Shown: positions 31,451 to 44,300 of the stretch, in pieces
Numbering within the stretch: the stretch's first letter is position 1
Layout of the letters: every line of letters begins with the position of its first letter
Assembly: GCF_050624435.1 (NCBI RefSeq)
Contig: NW_027459203.1
Location: forward strand, 33,190 to 97,189
DNA from: Tenrec ecaudatus
Taxonomy: Eukaryota > Chordata > Mammalia > Afrosoricida > Tenrecidae
Reading direction: 5' to 3'
Length of the DNA: 64,000 nucleotides
The notes under the pieces: model-generated
Told to the model about the DNA's origin: nothing
Databases searched by the model: none
Seen by the model: only the letters and a program-made list of their open reading frames with translations
Position numbers and translations under genes: made by a program

Positions 31451-34400
31451 CCCTAGCCTTCAGGCTCGGGCCCCCCTAGGCTTTAGGCTCGGGCCCCCCT
31501 AGGCTAAGGCTAGGGCGGCCCTAGCCTTCAGGCTCGGGCCCCCCTAGGCTTTAGGCTCGGGCCCCCCTAGGCTAAGGCTAGGGCGGCCCTAGCCTTCAGT
31601 GTCGGGCCCCCCTAGGCTTTAGGCTCGGGCCCCCCTAGGCTAAGGCTAGGGCGGCCCTAGCCTTCAGGCTCGGGCCCCCCTAGGCTTTAGGCTCGGGCCC
31701 CCCTAGGCTAAGGCTAGGGCGGCCCTAGCCTTCAGGCTCGGGCCCCCCTAGGCTTTAGGCTCGGGCCCCCCTAGGCTAAGGCTAGGGCGGCCCTAGCCTT
31801 CAGGCTCGGGCCCCCCTAGGCTTTAGGCTCGGGCCCCCCTAGGCTAAGGCTAGGGCGGCCCTAGCCTTCAGGCTCGGGCCCCCCTAGGCTTTAGGCTCGG
31901 GCCCCCCTAGGCTAAGGCTAGGGCGGCCCTAGCCTTCAGGCTCGGGCCCCCCTAGGCTTTAGGCTCGGGCCCCCCTAGGCTAAGGCTAGGGCGGCCCTAG
32001 CCTTCAGGCTCGGGCCCCCCTAGGCTTTAGGCTCGGGCCTCCCTAGGCTAAGGCTAGGGCGGCCCTAGCCTTCAGGCTCGGGCCCCCCTAGGCTTTAGGC
32101 TCGGGCCCCCCTAGGCTAAGGCTAGGGCGGCCCTAGCCTTCAGGCTCGGGCCCCCCTAGGCTTTAGGCTCGGGCCCCCCTAGGCTAAGGCTAGGGCGGCC
32201 CTAGCCTTCAGGCTCGGGCCCCCCTAGGCTTTAGGCTCGGGCCCCCCTAGGCTAAGGCTAGGGCGGCCCTAGCCTTCAGGCTCGGGCCCCCCTAGGCTTT
32301 AGGCTCGGGCCCCCCTAGGCTAAGGCTAGGGCGGCCCTAGCCTTCAGGCTCGGGGCCCCCCTAGGCTTTAGGCTCGGGCCCCCCTAGGCTAAGGCTAGGG
32401 CGGCCCTAGCCTTCAGGCTCGGGCCCCCCTAGGCTTTAGGCTCGGGCCCCCCTAGGCTAAGGCTAGGGCGGCCCTAGCCTTCAGGCTCGGGCCCCCCTAG
32501 GCTTTAGGCTCGGGCCCCCCTAGGCTAAGGCTAGGGCGGCCCTAGCCTTCAGGCTCGGGCCCCCCTAGGCTTTAGGCTCGGGCCCCCCTAGGCTAAGGCT
32601 AGGGCGGCCCTAGCCTTCAGGCTCGGGCCCCCCTAGGCTTTAGGCTCGGGCCCCCCTAGGCTAAGGCTAGGGCGGCCCTAGCCTTCAGGCTCGGGCCCCC
32701 CTAGGCTTTAGGCTCGGGCCCCCCTAGGCTAAGGCTAGGGCGGCCCTAGCCTTCAGGCTCGGGCCCCCCTAGGCTTTAGGCTCGGGCCCCCCTAGGCTAA
32801 GGCTAGGGCGGCCCTAGCCTTCAGGCTCGGGCCCCGCTAGGCTTTAGGCTCGGGCCCCCCTAGGCTAAGGCTAGGGCGGCCCTAGCCTTCAGGCTCGGGC
32901 CCCCCTAGGCTTTAGGCTCGGGCCCCCCTAGGCTAAGGCTAGGGCGGCCCTAGCCTTCAGGCTCGGGCCCCCCTAGGCTTTAGGCTCGGGCCCCCCTAGG
33001 CTAAGGCTAGGGCGGCCCGAGCCTTCAGGCTCGGGCCCCCCTAGGCTTTAGGCTCGGGCCCCCCTAGGCTTTAGGCTCGGGCCCCCCTAGGCTAAGGCTA
33101 GGGCGGCCCTAGCCTTCAGGCTCGGGCCCCCCTAGGCTTTAGGCTCGGGCCCCCCTAGGCTAAGGCTAGGGCGGCCCTAGCCTTCAGGCTCGGGCCCCCC
33201 TAGGCTTTAGGCTCGGGCCCCCCTAGGCTAAGGCTAGGGCGGCCCTAGCCTTCAGGCTCGGGCCCCCCTAGGCTTTAGGCTCGGGCCCCCCTAGGCTAAG
33301 GCTAGGGCGGCCCTAGCCTTCAGGCTCGGGCCCCCCTAGGCTTTAGGCTCGGGCCCCCCTAGGCTAAGGCTAGGGCGGCCCTAGCCTTCAGGCACGGGCC
33401 CCCCTAGGCTTTAGGCTCGGGCCCCCCTAGGCTAAGGCTAGGGCGGCCCTAGCCTTCAGGCTCGTGCCCCCCTAGGCTTTAGGCTCGGGCCCCCCTAGGC
33501 TAAGGCTAGGGCGGCCCTAGCCTTCAGGCTCGGGCCCCCCTAGGCTTTAGGCTCGGGCCCCCCTAGGCTAAGGCTAGGGCGGCCCTAGCCTTCAGGCTCG
33601 GGCCCCCCTAGGCTTTAGGCTCGGGCCCCCCTAGGCTAAGGCTAGGGCGGCCCTAGCCTTCAGGCTCGGGCCCCCCTAGGCTTTAGGCTCGGGCCCCCCT
33701 AGGCTAAGGCTAGGGCGGCCCTAGCCTTCAGGCTCGGGCCACCCTAGGCTTTAGGCTCGGGCCCCCCTAGGCTAAGGCTAGGGCGGCCCTAGCCTTCAGG
33801 CTCGGGCCCCCCTAGGCTTTAGGCTCGGGCCCCCCTAGGCTAAGGCTAGGGCGGCCCTAGCCTTCAGGCTCGGGCCCCCCTAGGCTTTAGGTTCGGGCCC
33901 CCCTAGGCTAAGGCTAGGGCGGCCCTAGCCTTCAGGCTCGGGCCCCCCTAGGCTTTAGGCTCGGGCCCCCCTAGGCTAAGGCTAGGGCGGCCCTAGCCTT
34001 CAGGCTCGGGCCCCCCTAGGCTTTAGGCTCGGGCCCCCCTAGGCTAAGGCTAGGGCGGCCCTAGCCTTCAGGCTCGGGCCCCCCTAGGCTTTAGGCTCGG
34101 GCCCCCTAGGCTAAGGCTAGGGCGGCCCTAGCCTTCAGGCTCGGGCCCCCCTAGGCTTTAGGCTCGGGCCCCCCTAGGCTAAGGCTAGGGCGGCCCTAGC
34201 CTCAGGCTCGGGCCCCCCTAGGCTTTAGGCACGGGCCCCCCTAGGCTAAGGCTAGGGCGGCCCTAGCCTTCAGGCTCGGGCCCCCCTAGGCTTTAGGCTC
34301 GGGCCCCCCTAGGCTAAGGCTAGGGCGGCCCTAGCCTTCAGGCTCGGGCCCCCCTAGGCTTTAGGCTCGGGCCCCCCTAGGCTAAGGCTAGGGCGGCCCT

Positions 34401-37001
34401 AGCCTTCAGGCTCGGGCCCCCCTAGGCTTTAGGCTCGGGCCCCCCTAGGCTAAGGCTAGGGCGGCCCTAGCCTTCAGGCTCGGGCCCCCCTAGGCTTTAG
34501 GCTCGGGCCCCCCTAGGCTAAGGCTAGGGCGGCCCTAGCCTTCAGGCTCGGGCCCCCCTAGGCTTTAGGCTCGGGCCCCCCTAGGCTAAGGCTAGGGCGG
34601 CCCTAGCCTTCAGGCTCGGGCCCCCCTAGGCTTTAGGCTCGGGCCCCCCTAGGCTAAGGCTAGGGCGGCCCTAGCCTTCAGGCTCGGGCCCCCCTAGGCT
34701 TTAGGCTCGGGCCCCCATAGGCTAAGGCTAGGGCGGCCCTAGCCTTCAGGCTCGGGCCCCCCTAGGCTTTAGGCTCGGGCCCCCCTAGGCTAAGGCTAGG
34801 GCGGCCCTAGCCTTCAGGCTCGGGCCCCCCTAGGCTTTAGGCTCGGGCCCCCCTAGGCTAAGGCTAGGGCGGCCCTAGCCTTCAGGCTCGGGCCCCCCTA
34901 GGCTTTAGGCTCGGGCCCCCCTTAGCTAAGGCTAGGGCGGCCCTAGCCTTCAGGCTCGGGCCCCCCTAGGCTTTAGGCTCGGGCCCCCCTAGGCTAAGGC
35001 TAGGGAGGCCCTAGCCTTCAGGCTCGGGCCCCCCTAGGCTTTAGGCTCGGGCCCCCCTAGGCTAAGGCTAGGGCGGCCCTAGCCTTCAGGCTCGGGCCCC
35101 CCTAGGCTTTAGGCTCGGGCCCCCCTAGGCTAAGGCTAGGGCGGCCCTAGCCTTCAGGCTCGGGCCCCCCTAGGCTTTAGGCTCGGGCCCCCCTAGGCTA
35201 AGGCTAGGGCGGCCCTAGCCTTCAGGCTCGGGCCCCCCTAGGCTTTAGGCTCGGGCCCCCCTAGGCTAAGGCTAGGGCGGCCCTAGCCTTCAGGCTCGGG
35301 CCCCCCCAGGCTTTAGGCTCGGGCCCCCCTAGGCTAAGGCTAGGGCGGCCCTAGCCTTCAGGCTCGGGCCCCCCTAGGCTTTAGGCTCGGGCACCCCTAG
35401 GCTAAGGCTAGGGCGGCCCTAGCCTTCAGGCTCGGGCCCCCCTAGGCTTTAGGCTCGGGCCCCCCTAGGCTAAGGCTAGGGCGGCCCTAGCCTTCAGGCT
35501 CGGGCCCCCCTAGGCTTTAGGCTCGGGCCCCCCTAGGCTAAGGCTAGGGCGGCCCTAGCCTTCAGGCTCGGGCCCCCCTAGGCTTTAGGCTCGGGCCCCC
35601 CTAGGCTAAGGCTAGGGCGGCCCTAGCCTCAGGCTCGGGCCCCCCTAGGCTTTAGGCTCGGGCCCCCCTAGGCTAAGGCTAGGGCGGCCCTAGCCTTCAG
35701 GCTCGGGCCCCCCTAGGCTTTAGGCTCGGGCCCCCCTAGGCTAAGGCTAGGGCGGCCCTAGCCTTCAGGCTCGGGCCCCCTAGGCTTTAGGCTCGGGCCC
35801 CCCTAGGCTAAGGCTAGGGCGGCCCTAGCCTTCAGGCTCGGGCCCCCCTAGGCTTTAGGCTCGGGCCCCCCTAGGCTAAGGCTAGGGCGGCCCTAGCCTT
35901 CAGGCTCGGGCCCCCCTAGGCTTTAGGCTCGGGCCCCCCTAGGCTTTAGGCTCGGGCCCCCCTAGGCTAAGGCTAGGGCGGCCCTAGCCTTCAGGCTCGG
36001 GCCCCCCTAGGCTTTAGGCTCGGGCCCCCCTAGGCTAAGGCTAGGGCGGCCCTAGCCTTCAGGCTCGGGCCCCCCTAGGCTTTAGGCTCGGGCCCCCCTA
36101 GGCTAAGGCTAGGGCGGCCCTAGCCTTCAGGCTCGGGCCCCCCTAGGCTTTAGGCTCGGGCCCCCCTAGGCTAAGGCTAGGGCGGCCCTAGCCTTCAGGC
36201 TCGGGCCCCCCTAGGCTTTAGGCTCGGGCCCCCCTAGGCTAAGGCTAGGGCGGCCCTAGCCTTCAGGCTCGGGCCCCCCTAGGCTTTAGGCTCGGGCCCC
36301 CCTAGGCTAAGGCTAGGGCGGCCCTAGCCTTCAGGCTCGGGCCCCCCTAGGCTTTAGGCTCGGGCCCCCCTAGGCTAAGGCTAGGGCGGCCCTAGCCTTC
36401 AGGCTCGGGCCCCCCTAGGCTTTAGGCTCGGGCCCCCCTAGGCTAAGGCTAGGGCGGCCCTAGCCTTCAGGCTCGGGCCCCCCTAGGCTTTAGGCTCGGG
36501 CCCCCCTAGGCTAAGGCTAGGGCGGCCCTAGCCTTCAGGCTCGGGCCCCCCTAGGCTTTAGGCTCGGGCCCCCCTAGGCTAAGGCTAGGGCGGCCCTAGC
36601 CTTCAGGCTCGGGCCCCCCTAGGCTTTAGGCTCGGGCCCCCCTAGGCTAAGGCTAGGGCGGCCCTAGCCTTCAGGCTCGGGCCCCCCTAGGCTTTAGGCT
36701 CGGGCCCCCCTAGGCTAAGGCTAGGTCGGCCCTAGCCTTCAGGCTCGGGCCCCCCTAGGCTTTAGGCTCGGGCCCCCCTAGGCTAAGGCTAGGGCGGCCC
36801 TAGCCTTCAGGCTCGGGCCCCCCTAGGCTTTAGGCTCGGGCCCCCCTAGGCTAAGGCTAGGGCGGCCCTAGCCTTCAGGCTCGGGCCCCCCTAGGCTTTA
36901 GGCTCGGGCCCCCCTAGGCTAAGGCTAGGGCGGCCCTAGCCTTCAGGCTCGGGCCCCCCTAGGCTTTAGGCTCGGGCCCCCCTAGGCTAAGGCTAGGGCG
37001 G
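31451..37001. repeat. Satellite block C (68-bp unit, 81 units), copy 2
   Basis: 5551 bp, exactly 204 bp (3 x 68) shorter than in copy 1. Private variants stay in register at offset 30,437-30,438 up to the doubled m2 at about 35898. By ggtcggcc at 36724 the offset is 30,233. The lost units therefore lie in the variant-free run between these markers. The 5-C run at about 1672 of copy 1 is 6 C here; conversely a 5-C run appears here at about 34101. Confidence 0.95.
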
Positions 37002-38311
37002 CCCTAGCCTTCAGGCTCGGGCCCCCCTAGCCTTCAGGCTTGGGTACCCCTAGGCTTTAGGCTCAGGCCCCCCTAGCCTTCAGGCTCGGGCTCCCCTAGC
37101 CTTCAGGCTAGGGCACCACTAGGCTTTAGGCTCGGGCCCCCCTAGCCTTCAGGCTCGGGCTACCCTAGCCTTCAGGCTAGGGCACCCCTAGGCTTTAGGC
37201 TCGGGCCCCCCTAGCCTTCATGCTCGGGCTCCCCTAGCCTTCAGGCTAGGGCACCCCTAGGCTTTAGGCTCGGTCCCCCCTAGCCTTCAGGCTCGGGCTC
37301 CCCTAGCCTTCAGGCTAGGGCACCCCTAGGCTTTAGGCTCGGGCCCCCCTAGCCTTCAGGCTCGGGCTCCCCTAGCCTTCAGGCTAGGGCACGCCTAGGC
37401 TTTAGGCTCGGGCCCCCCTAGCCTTCAGGCTAGGGCACCCCTAGGCTTCAGGCTCGGGCCCCCCTAGCCTTCAGGCTCGGGCCCCCCTAGCCTTCAGGTT
37501 AGGGCACCCCTAGGCTTTAGGCTCGGGCCCCCCTAGCCTTCAGGCTCGGGCCCCCCTAGCCTTCAGGCTAGGGCACCCCTAGGCATTAGGCTCGGGCCCC
37601 CCTAGCCTTCAGGCTCGGGCCCCCCTAGCCTTCAGGCTAGGGCACCCCTAGGCTTTAGGCTCGGGCCCCCCTAGCCTTCAGGCTCGGGCCCCCCTAGCCT
37701 TCAGGCTAGGGCACCCCTATGCTTTAGGCTCGGGCCCCCCTAGCCTTCAGGCTCGGGCCCCCCTAGCCTTCAGGCTAGGGCACCCCTAGGCTTTAGGCTC
37801 GGGCCCCCCTAGCCTTCAGGCTCGGGCCCCCCTAGCCTTCAGGCTAGGGCACCCCTAGGCTTTAGGCTCGGGCCCCCCTAGCCTTCAGGCTCGGGCCCCC
37901 CTAGCCTTCAGGCTAGGGCACCCCTAGGCTTTAGGCTCGGGCCCCCCTAGGCTTCAGGCTCGGGCCCCCCTAGCCTTCAGGCTAGGGCACCCCTAGGCTT
38001 TAGGCTCGGGCCCCCCTAGGCTTCAGGCTCGGGCTCCCCTAGCCTTCAGGCTCGGGCACCCCTAGGCTTTAGGCTCGGACCCCCCTAGCCTTCAGGCTCG
38101 GGCTCCCCTAGCCTTCAGGCTCGGGCACCCCTAGGCTTTAGGCTCGGGCCCCCCTAGCCTTCAGGCTCGGGCTCCCCTAGCCTTCAGGCTCGGGCACCCC
38201 TAGGCTTTAGGCTCGGGCCCCCCTAGCCTTCAGGCTCGTGCTCCCCTAGCCTTCAGGCTCGGGCACCCCTAGGCTTTAGGCTCGGGCCCCCCTAGCCTTC
38301 AGGCTCGTGCT
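37002..38311. repeat. Satellite block D (69-bp unit), copy 2
   Basis: This matches 6769-8078 at offset 30,233, with the same three sub-blocks and private variants (tgggtacc at about 37041, tcatgctc at about 37220, ggttaggg at about 37498, gcattagg at about 37583). Two substitutions are noticed: cacgcctagg here versus caccccta in copy 1 (about 7158), and cctagg versus the copy-1 variant cctggg at about 8036. Confidence 0.93.
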
Positions 38312-41300
38312 CCCCTAGCCTTCAGGCTCGGGCACCCCTAGGCTTTAAGCTCCCCTAGGATAAGGCTAGGGCTCCCCTAGCCTTCAGGCTAGGGCACCCC
38401 TAGGCTTTAGCCTAGGGCTCCCCTAGGCTAAGGCTAGGGCTCCCCTAGCCTTCAGGCTAGGGCACCCCTAGGCTTTAGCCTAGGGCTCCCCTAGGCTAAG
38501 GCTAGGGCTCCCCTAGCCTTCAGGCTAGGGCACCCCTAGGCTTTAGGCTAGGGCACCCCTAGGCTTTAGGCTCCCCTAGGCTAAGGCTAGGGCTCCCCTA
38601 GCCTTCAGGCTAGGGCACCCCTAGGCTTTAGGCTCCCCTAGGCTAAGGCTAGGGCTCCCCTAGCCTTCAGGCTAGGGCACCCCTAGGCTTTAGGCTAGGG
38701 CTCCCCTAGGCAAAGGCTAGGGCTCCCCTAGCCTTCAGGCTAGGGCACCCCTAGGCTTTAGGCTCCCCTAGGCTAAGGCTAGGGCGCCCCTAGCCTTCAG
38801 GCTAGGGCACCCCTAGGCTTTAGGCTAGGGCTCCCCTAGGCTAAGGCTAGGGCTCCCCTAGCCTTCAGGCTAGGGCACCCCTAGGCTTTAGGCTCCCCTA
38901 GGCTAAGGCTAGGGCTCCCCTAGCCTTCAGGCTAGGGCACCCCTAGGCTTTAGGCTAGGGCTCCCCTAGGCTAAGGCTAGGGCTCCCCTAACCTTCAGGC
39001 TAGGGCACCCCTAGGCTTTAGGCTAGGGCTCCCCTAGGCTAAGGCTTGGGCTCCCCTAGCCTTCAGGCTAGGGCACCCCTAGGCTTTAGGCTCCCCTAGG
39101 CTAAGGCTAGGGCTCCCCTAGCCTTCAGGCTAGGGCACCCCTAGGCTTTAGGCTAGGGCTCCCCTAGGCTAAGGCTAGGGCTCCCCTAGCCTTCAGGCTA
39201 GGGCACCCCTAGGCTTTAGGCTCCCCTAGGCTAAGGCTAGGGCTCCCCTAGCCTTCAGGCTAGGGCACCCCTAGGCTTTAGGCTAGGGCTCCCCTAGGCT
39301 AAGGCTAGGGCTCCCCTAGCCTTCAGCCTAGGGCACCCCTAGGCTTTAGGCTCCCCTAGGCTAAGGCTAGGGCTCCCCTAGCCTTCAGGCTAGGGCACCC
39401 CTAGGCTTTAGGTTAGGGCTCCCCTAGGCTAAGGCTAGGGCTCCCCTAGACTTCAGGCTAGGGCACCCCTAGGCTTTAGGCTCCCCTAGGCTAAGGCTAG
39501 GGCTCCCCTAGCCTTCAGGCTAGGGCACCCCTAGGCTTTAGGCTAGGGCTCCCCTAGGCTAAGGCTTCGGCTCCCCTAGCCTTCAGGCTAGGGCACGCCT
39601 AGGCTTTAGGCTCCCCTAGGCTAAGGCTAGGGCTCCCCTAGCCTTCAGGCTAGGGCACCCCTAGGCTTTAGGCTAGGGCTCCCCTAGCCTTCAGGCTAGG
39701 GCACCCCTAGGCTTCAGGCTAGGGCACCCCTAGGCTTTAGGCTAGGGCACCCCTAGGCTTTAGGCTCCCCTAGGCTAAGGCAAGGGCTCCCCTAGCCTTC
39801 AGGCAAGGACACCCCTAGGCTTTAGGCTAGGGCTCCCCTAGGCTAAGGCTAGGGCTCCCCTAGCCTTCAGGCTAGGCACCCCTAGGCTTCAGGCTAGGGC
39901 ACCCCTAGGCTTTAGGCTCCCCTAGGCTAAGGCAAGGGCTCCCCTAGCCTTCAGGCAAGGGCACCCCTAGGCTTTAGGCTAGGGCTCCCCTAGGCTAAGG
40001 CTAGGGCTCCCCTAGCCTTCAGGCTAGGGCACCCCTAGGCTTTAGGCTCCCCTAGGCTAAGGCTAGGGCTCCCCTAGCCTTGAGGCTAGGGCAACCCTAG
40101 GCTTTAGGCTCCCCTAGGCTAAGGCTAGGGCTCCCCTAGCCGTCAGGCTAGGGCACCCCTAGGCTTTAGGCTCCCCTAGGCTAAGGCTAGGGCTCCCCTA
40201 CCCTTCAGGGCTAGGGCACCCCTAGGCTTTAGGCTAGGGCTCCCTAGGCTAAGGCTAGGGCTCCCCTAGTCTTCAGGCTAGGGCACCCCTAGGCTTTAGG
40301 CTCCCCTAGGCTAAGGCTAGGGCTCCCATAGCCTTCAGGCTAGGGCAACCCTAGGCTTTAGGCTAGGGCTCCCCTAGGCTAAGGCTAGGGCTCCCCTAGC
40401 CTTCAGGCTAGGGCACCCCTAGGCTTTAGGCTCCCCTAGGGTAAGGCTAGGGCTCCCGTAGCCTTCAGGCTAGGGCACCCCTAGGCTTTAGGCTCCCCTA
40501 GGCTAAGGCTAGGGCTCCCCTAGCCTTCAGGCTAGGGCACCCCTAGGCTTTAGGCTAGGGCTCCCCTAGGCTAAGGCTAGGGCTCCCCTAGCCTTCAGGC
40601 TGGGGCACCCCTAGGCTTTAGGCTCCCCTAGGCTAAGGCTAGGGCTCCCCTAGCCTTCAGGCTAGGGCACCCCTAGGCTTTAGGCTAGGGCTCCCCTAGG
40701 CTAAGGCTAGGGCTCCCCTAGCCTTCAGGCTAGGGCACCCCTAGGCTTTAGGCTCCCCTAGGCTAAGGCTAGGGCTCCCCTAGCCTTCAGGCTAGGGCAC
40801 CCCTAGGCTTTAGGCTAGGGCTCCCCTAGCCTTCAGGCTAGGGCACCCCTAGGCTTTAGGCTCCCCTAGGCTAAGGCTAGGGCTCCCCTAGCCTTCAGTC
40901 TAGGGCACCCCTAGGCTTTAGGCTAGGGCTCCCCTAGGCTAAGGCTAGGGCTCCCCTAGCCTTCAGGCTAGGGCACCCCTAGGCTTTAGGCTCCCCTAGG
41001 CTAAGGCTAGGGCTCCCCTAGCCTTCAGGCTAGGGCACCCCTAGGCTTTAGGCTAGGGCTCCCCTAGGCTAAGGCTAGGGCTCCCCTAGCCTTCAGGTTA
41101 AGGCACCCCTAGGCTTTAGGCTCCCCTAGGCTAAGGCTATGGCTCCCCTAGCCTTCAGGCTAGGGCACCCCTAGGCGTTAGGCTAGGGCTCCCCTAGGCT
41201 AAGGCTAGGGCTCCCCTAGCCTTCAGGCTAGGGCACCCCTAGGCTTTAGGCTCCCCTAGGCTAAGGCTAGGGCTCCCCTAGCCTTCAGGCTAGGGCACCC

Positions 41301-44300
41301 CTAGGCTTTAGGCTAGGGCTCCCCTAGGCTAAGGCTAGGGCTCCCCTAGCCTTCAGGCTAGGGCACCGCTAGGCTTTAGGCTCCCCTAGGCTAAGGCTAG
41401 GGCTCCCCTAGCCTTCAGGCTAGGGCACCCCTAGGCTTTAGGCTAGGGCTCCCCTAGGCTAAGGCTAGGGCTCCCCTAGCCTTCAGGCTAGGGCACCCCT
41501 AGGCTTTAGGCTCCCCTAGGCTAAGGCTAGGGCTCCCCTAGCCTTCAGGCTAGGGCACCCCTAGGCTTTAGGCTAGGGCTCCCCTAGGCTAAGGATAGGG
41601 CTCTCCTAGCCTTCAGGCTAGGGCACCCCTAGGCTTTAGGCTCCCCTAGGCTAAGGCTAGGGCTCCCATAGCCTTCAGGCTAGGGCAACCCTAGGCTTTA
41701 GGCTAGGGCTCCCCTAGGCTAAGGCTAGGGCTCCCCTAGCCTTCAGGCTAGGGCACCCCTAGGCTTTAGGCTCCCCTAGGGTAAGGCTAGGGCTCCCGTA
41801 GCCTTCAGGCTAGGGCACCCCTAGGCTTTAGGCTCCCCTAGGCTAAGGCTAGGGCTCCCCTAGCCTTCAGGCTAGGGCACCCCTAGGCTTTAGGCTAGGG
41901 CTCCCCTAGGCTAAGGCTAGGGCTCCCCTAGCCTTCAGGCTGGGGCACCCCTAGGCTTTAGGCTCCCCTAGGCTAAGGCTAGGGCTCCCCTAGCCTTCAG
42001 GCTAGGGCACCCCTAGGCTTTAGGCTAGGGCTCCCCTAGGCTAAGGCTAGGGCTCCCCTAGCCTTCAAGCTAGGGCACCCCTAGGCTTTAGGCTCCCCTA
42101 GGCTAAGGCTAGGGCTCCCCTAGCCTTCAGGCTAGGGCACCCCTAGGCTTTAGGCTAGGGCTCCCCTAGGCTAAGGCTAGGGCTCCCCTAGCCTTCAGGC
42201 TAGGGCACCCCTAGGCTTTAGGCTCCCCTAGGCTAAGGCTAGGGCTCCCCTAGCCTTCAGTCTAGGGCACCCCTAGGCTTTAGGCTAGGGCTCCCCTAGG
42301 CTAAGGCTAGGGCTCCCCTAGCCTTCAGGCTAGGGCACCCCTAGGCTTTAGGCTCCCCTAGGCTAAGGCTAGGGCTCCCCTAGCCTTCAGGCTAGGGCAC
42401 CCCTAGGCTTTAGGCTAGGGCTCCCCTAGGCTAAAGCTAGGGCTCCCCTAGCCTTCAGGCTAGGGCACCCCTAGGCTTTAGGCTCCCCTAGGCTAAGGCT
42501 ATGCTCCCCTAGCCTTCAGGCTAGGGCACCCCTAGGCGTTAGGCTAGGGCTCCCTAGGCTAAGGCTAGGGCTCCCCTAGCCTTCAGGCTAGGGCCACCCC
42601 TAGGCTTTAGGCTCCCCTAGGCTAAGGCTAGGGCTCCCCTAGCCTTCAGGCTAGGGCACCCCTAGGCCTTAGGCTAGGGCTCCCCTAGGCTAAGGCTAGG
42701 GCTCCCCTAGCCTTCAGGCTAGGGCACCGCTAGGCTTTAGGCTCCCCTAGGCTAAGGCTAGGGCTCCCCTAGCCTTCAGGCTAGGGCACCCCTAGGCTTT
42801 AGGCTAGGGCTCCCCTAGGCTAAGGCTAGGGCTCCCCTAGCCTTCAGGCTAGGGCACCCCTAGGCTTTAGGCTCCCCTAGGCTAAGGCTAGGGCTCCCCT
42901 AGCCTTCAGGCTAGGGCACCCCTAGGCTTTAGGCTAGGGGCTCCCCTAGGCTAAGGCTAGGGCTCCCCTAGCCTTCAGGCTAGGGCACCCCTAGGCTTTA
43001 GGCTCCCCTAGGCTAAGGCTAGGGCTCCCCTAGCCTTCAGGCTAGGGCACCCCTAGGCTTTAGGCTAGGCTCCCCTAGGCTAAGGCTAGGGCTCCCCTAG
43101 CCTTCAGGCTAGGGCACCCCTAGGCTTTAGGCTCCCCAAGGCTAAGGCTAGGGCTCCCCTAGCCTTCAGGCTAGGGCACCCCTAGGCTTTAGGCTAGGGC
43201 TCCCCTAGGCTAAGGCTAGGGCTCTCCTAGCCTTCAGGCTAGGGCACCCCTAGGCTTTAGGCTCCCCTAGGCTAAGGCTAGGGCTCCCCTAGCCTTCAGG
43301 CTAGGGCACCCCTAGGCTTTAGGCTAGGGCTCCCCTAGGCTAAGGCTAGGGCTCCCCTAGCCTTCAGGCTAGGGCACCCCTAGGCTTTAAGCTCCCCTAG
43401 GCTAAGGCTAGGGCTCCCCTAGCCTTCACGCTAGGGCACCCCTAGGCTTTAGCCTAGGGCTCCCCTAGGCTAAGGCTAGGGCTCCCTAGCCTTCAGGCTA
43501 GGGCACCCCTAGGCTTTAGGCTAGGGCTCCCCTAGGCTAAGGCTAGGGCTCCCCTAGCCTTCAGGCTAGGGCACCCCTAGGCTTTAGCCTAGGGCACCCC
43601 TAGGCTAAGGCTAGGGCTCCCCTAGCCTTCAGGCTAGGGACCCCTAGGCTTTAGGCTAGGGTTCCCCTAGGCTAAGGCTAGGGCTCCCCTAGCCTTCAGG
43701 CTAGGGCACCCTAGGCTTTAGGCTCCCTAGTCTAAGGCTAGGGCTCCCCTAGCCTTCAGGCTAGGGCACCCCTAGGCTTTAGGCTAGGTCTCCCCTAGGC
43801 TAAGGCTAGGGCTCCCCTAGCCTTCAGGCTAGGGCACCCCTAGGCTTTAGGCTCCCCCTAGGCTAAGGCTAGGGCTCCCCTAGCTTCAGGCTAGGGCACC
43901 CCTAAGCTTTAGGCTCCCCTAGGCTAAGGCTAGGGCTCCCCTAGCCTTCAGGCTAGGGCACCCCTAGGCTTTAGGCTAGGGCTCCCCTAGGCTAAGGCTA
44001 GGGCTCCCCTAGCCTTCAGGCTAGGGCACCCCTAGGCTTTAGGCTCCCCTAGGCTAAGGCTAGGGCTCCCCTAGCCTTCAGGCTAGGGCACCCCTAGGCT
44101 TTAGGCTAGGGCTCCCCTAGGCTAAGGCTAGGGCTCCCTAGCCTTCAGGCTAGGGCACCCCTAGGCTTTAGGCTCCCCTAGGCTAAGGCTAGGGCTCCCC
44201 TAGCCTTCAGGCTAGGGCACCCCTAGGCTTTAGGCTAGGCTCCCCTAGGCTAAGGCTAGGGCTCCCCTAGCCTTCAGGCTAGGGCACCCCTAGGCTTTAG

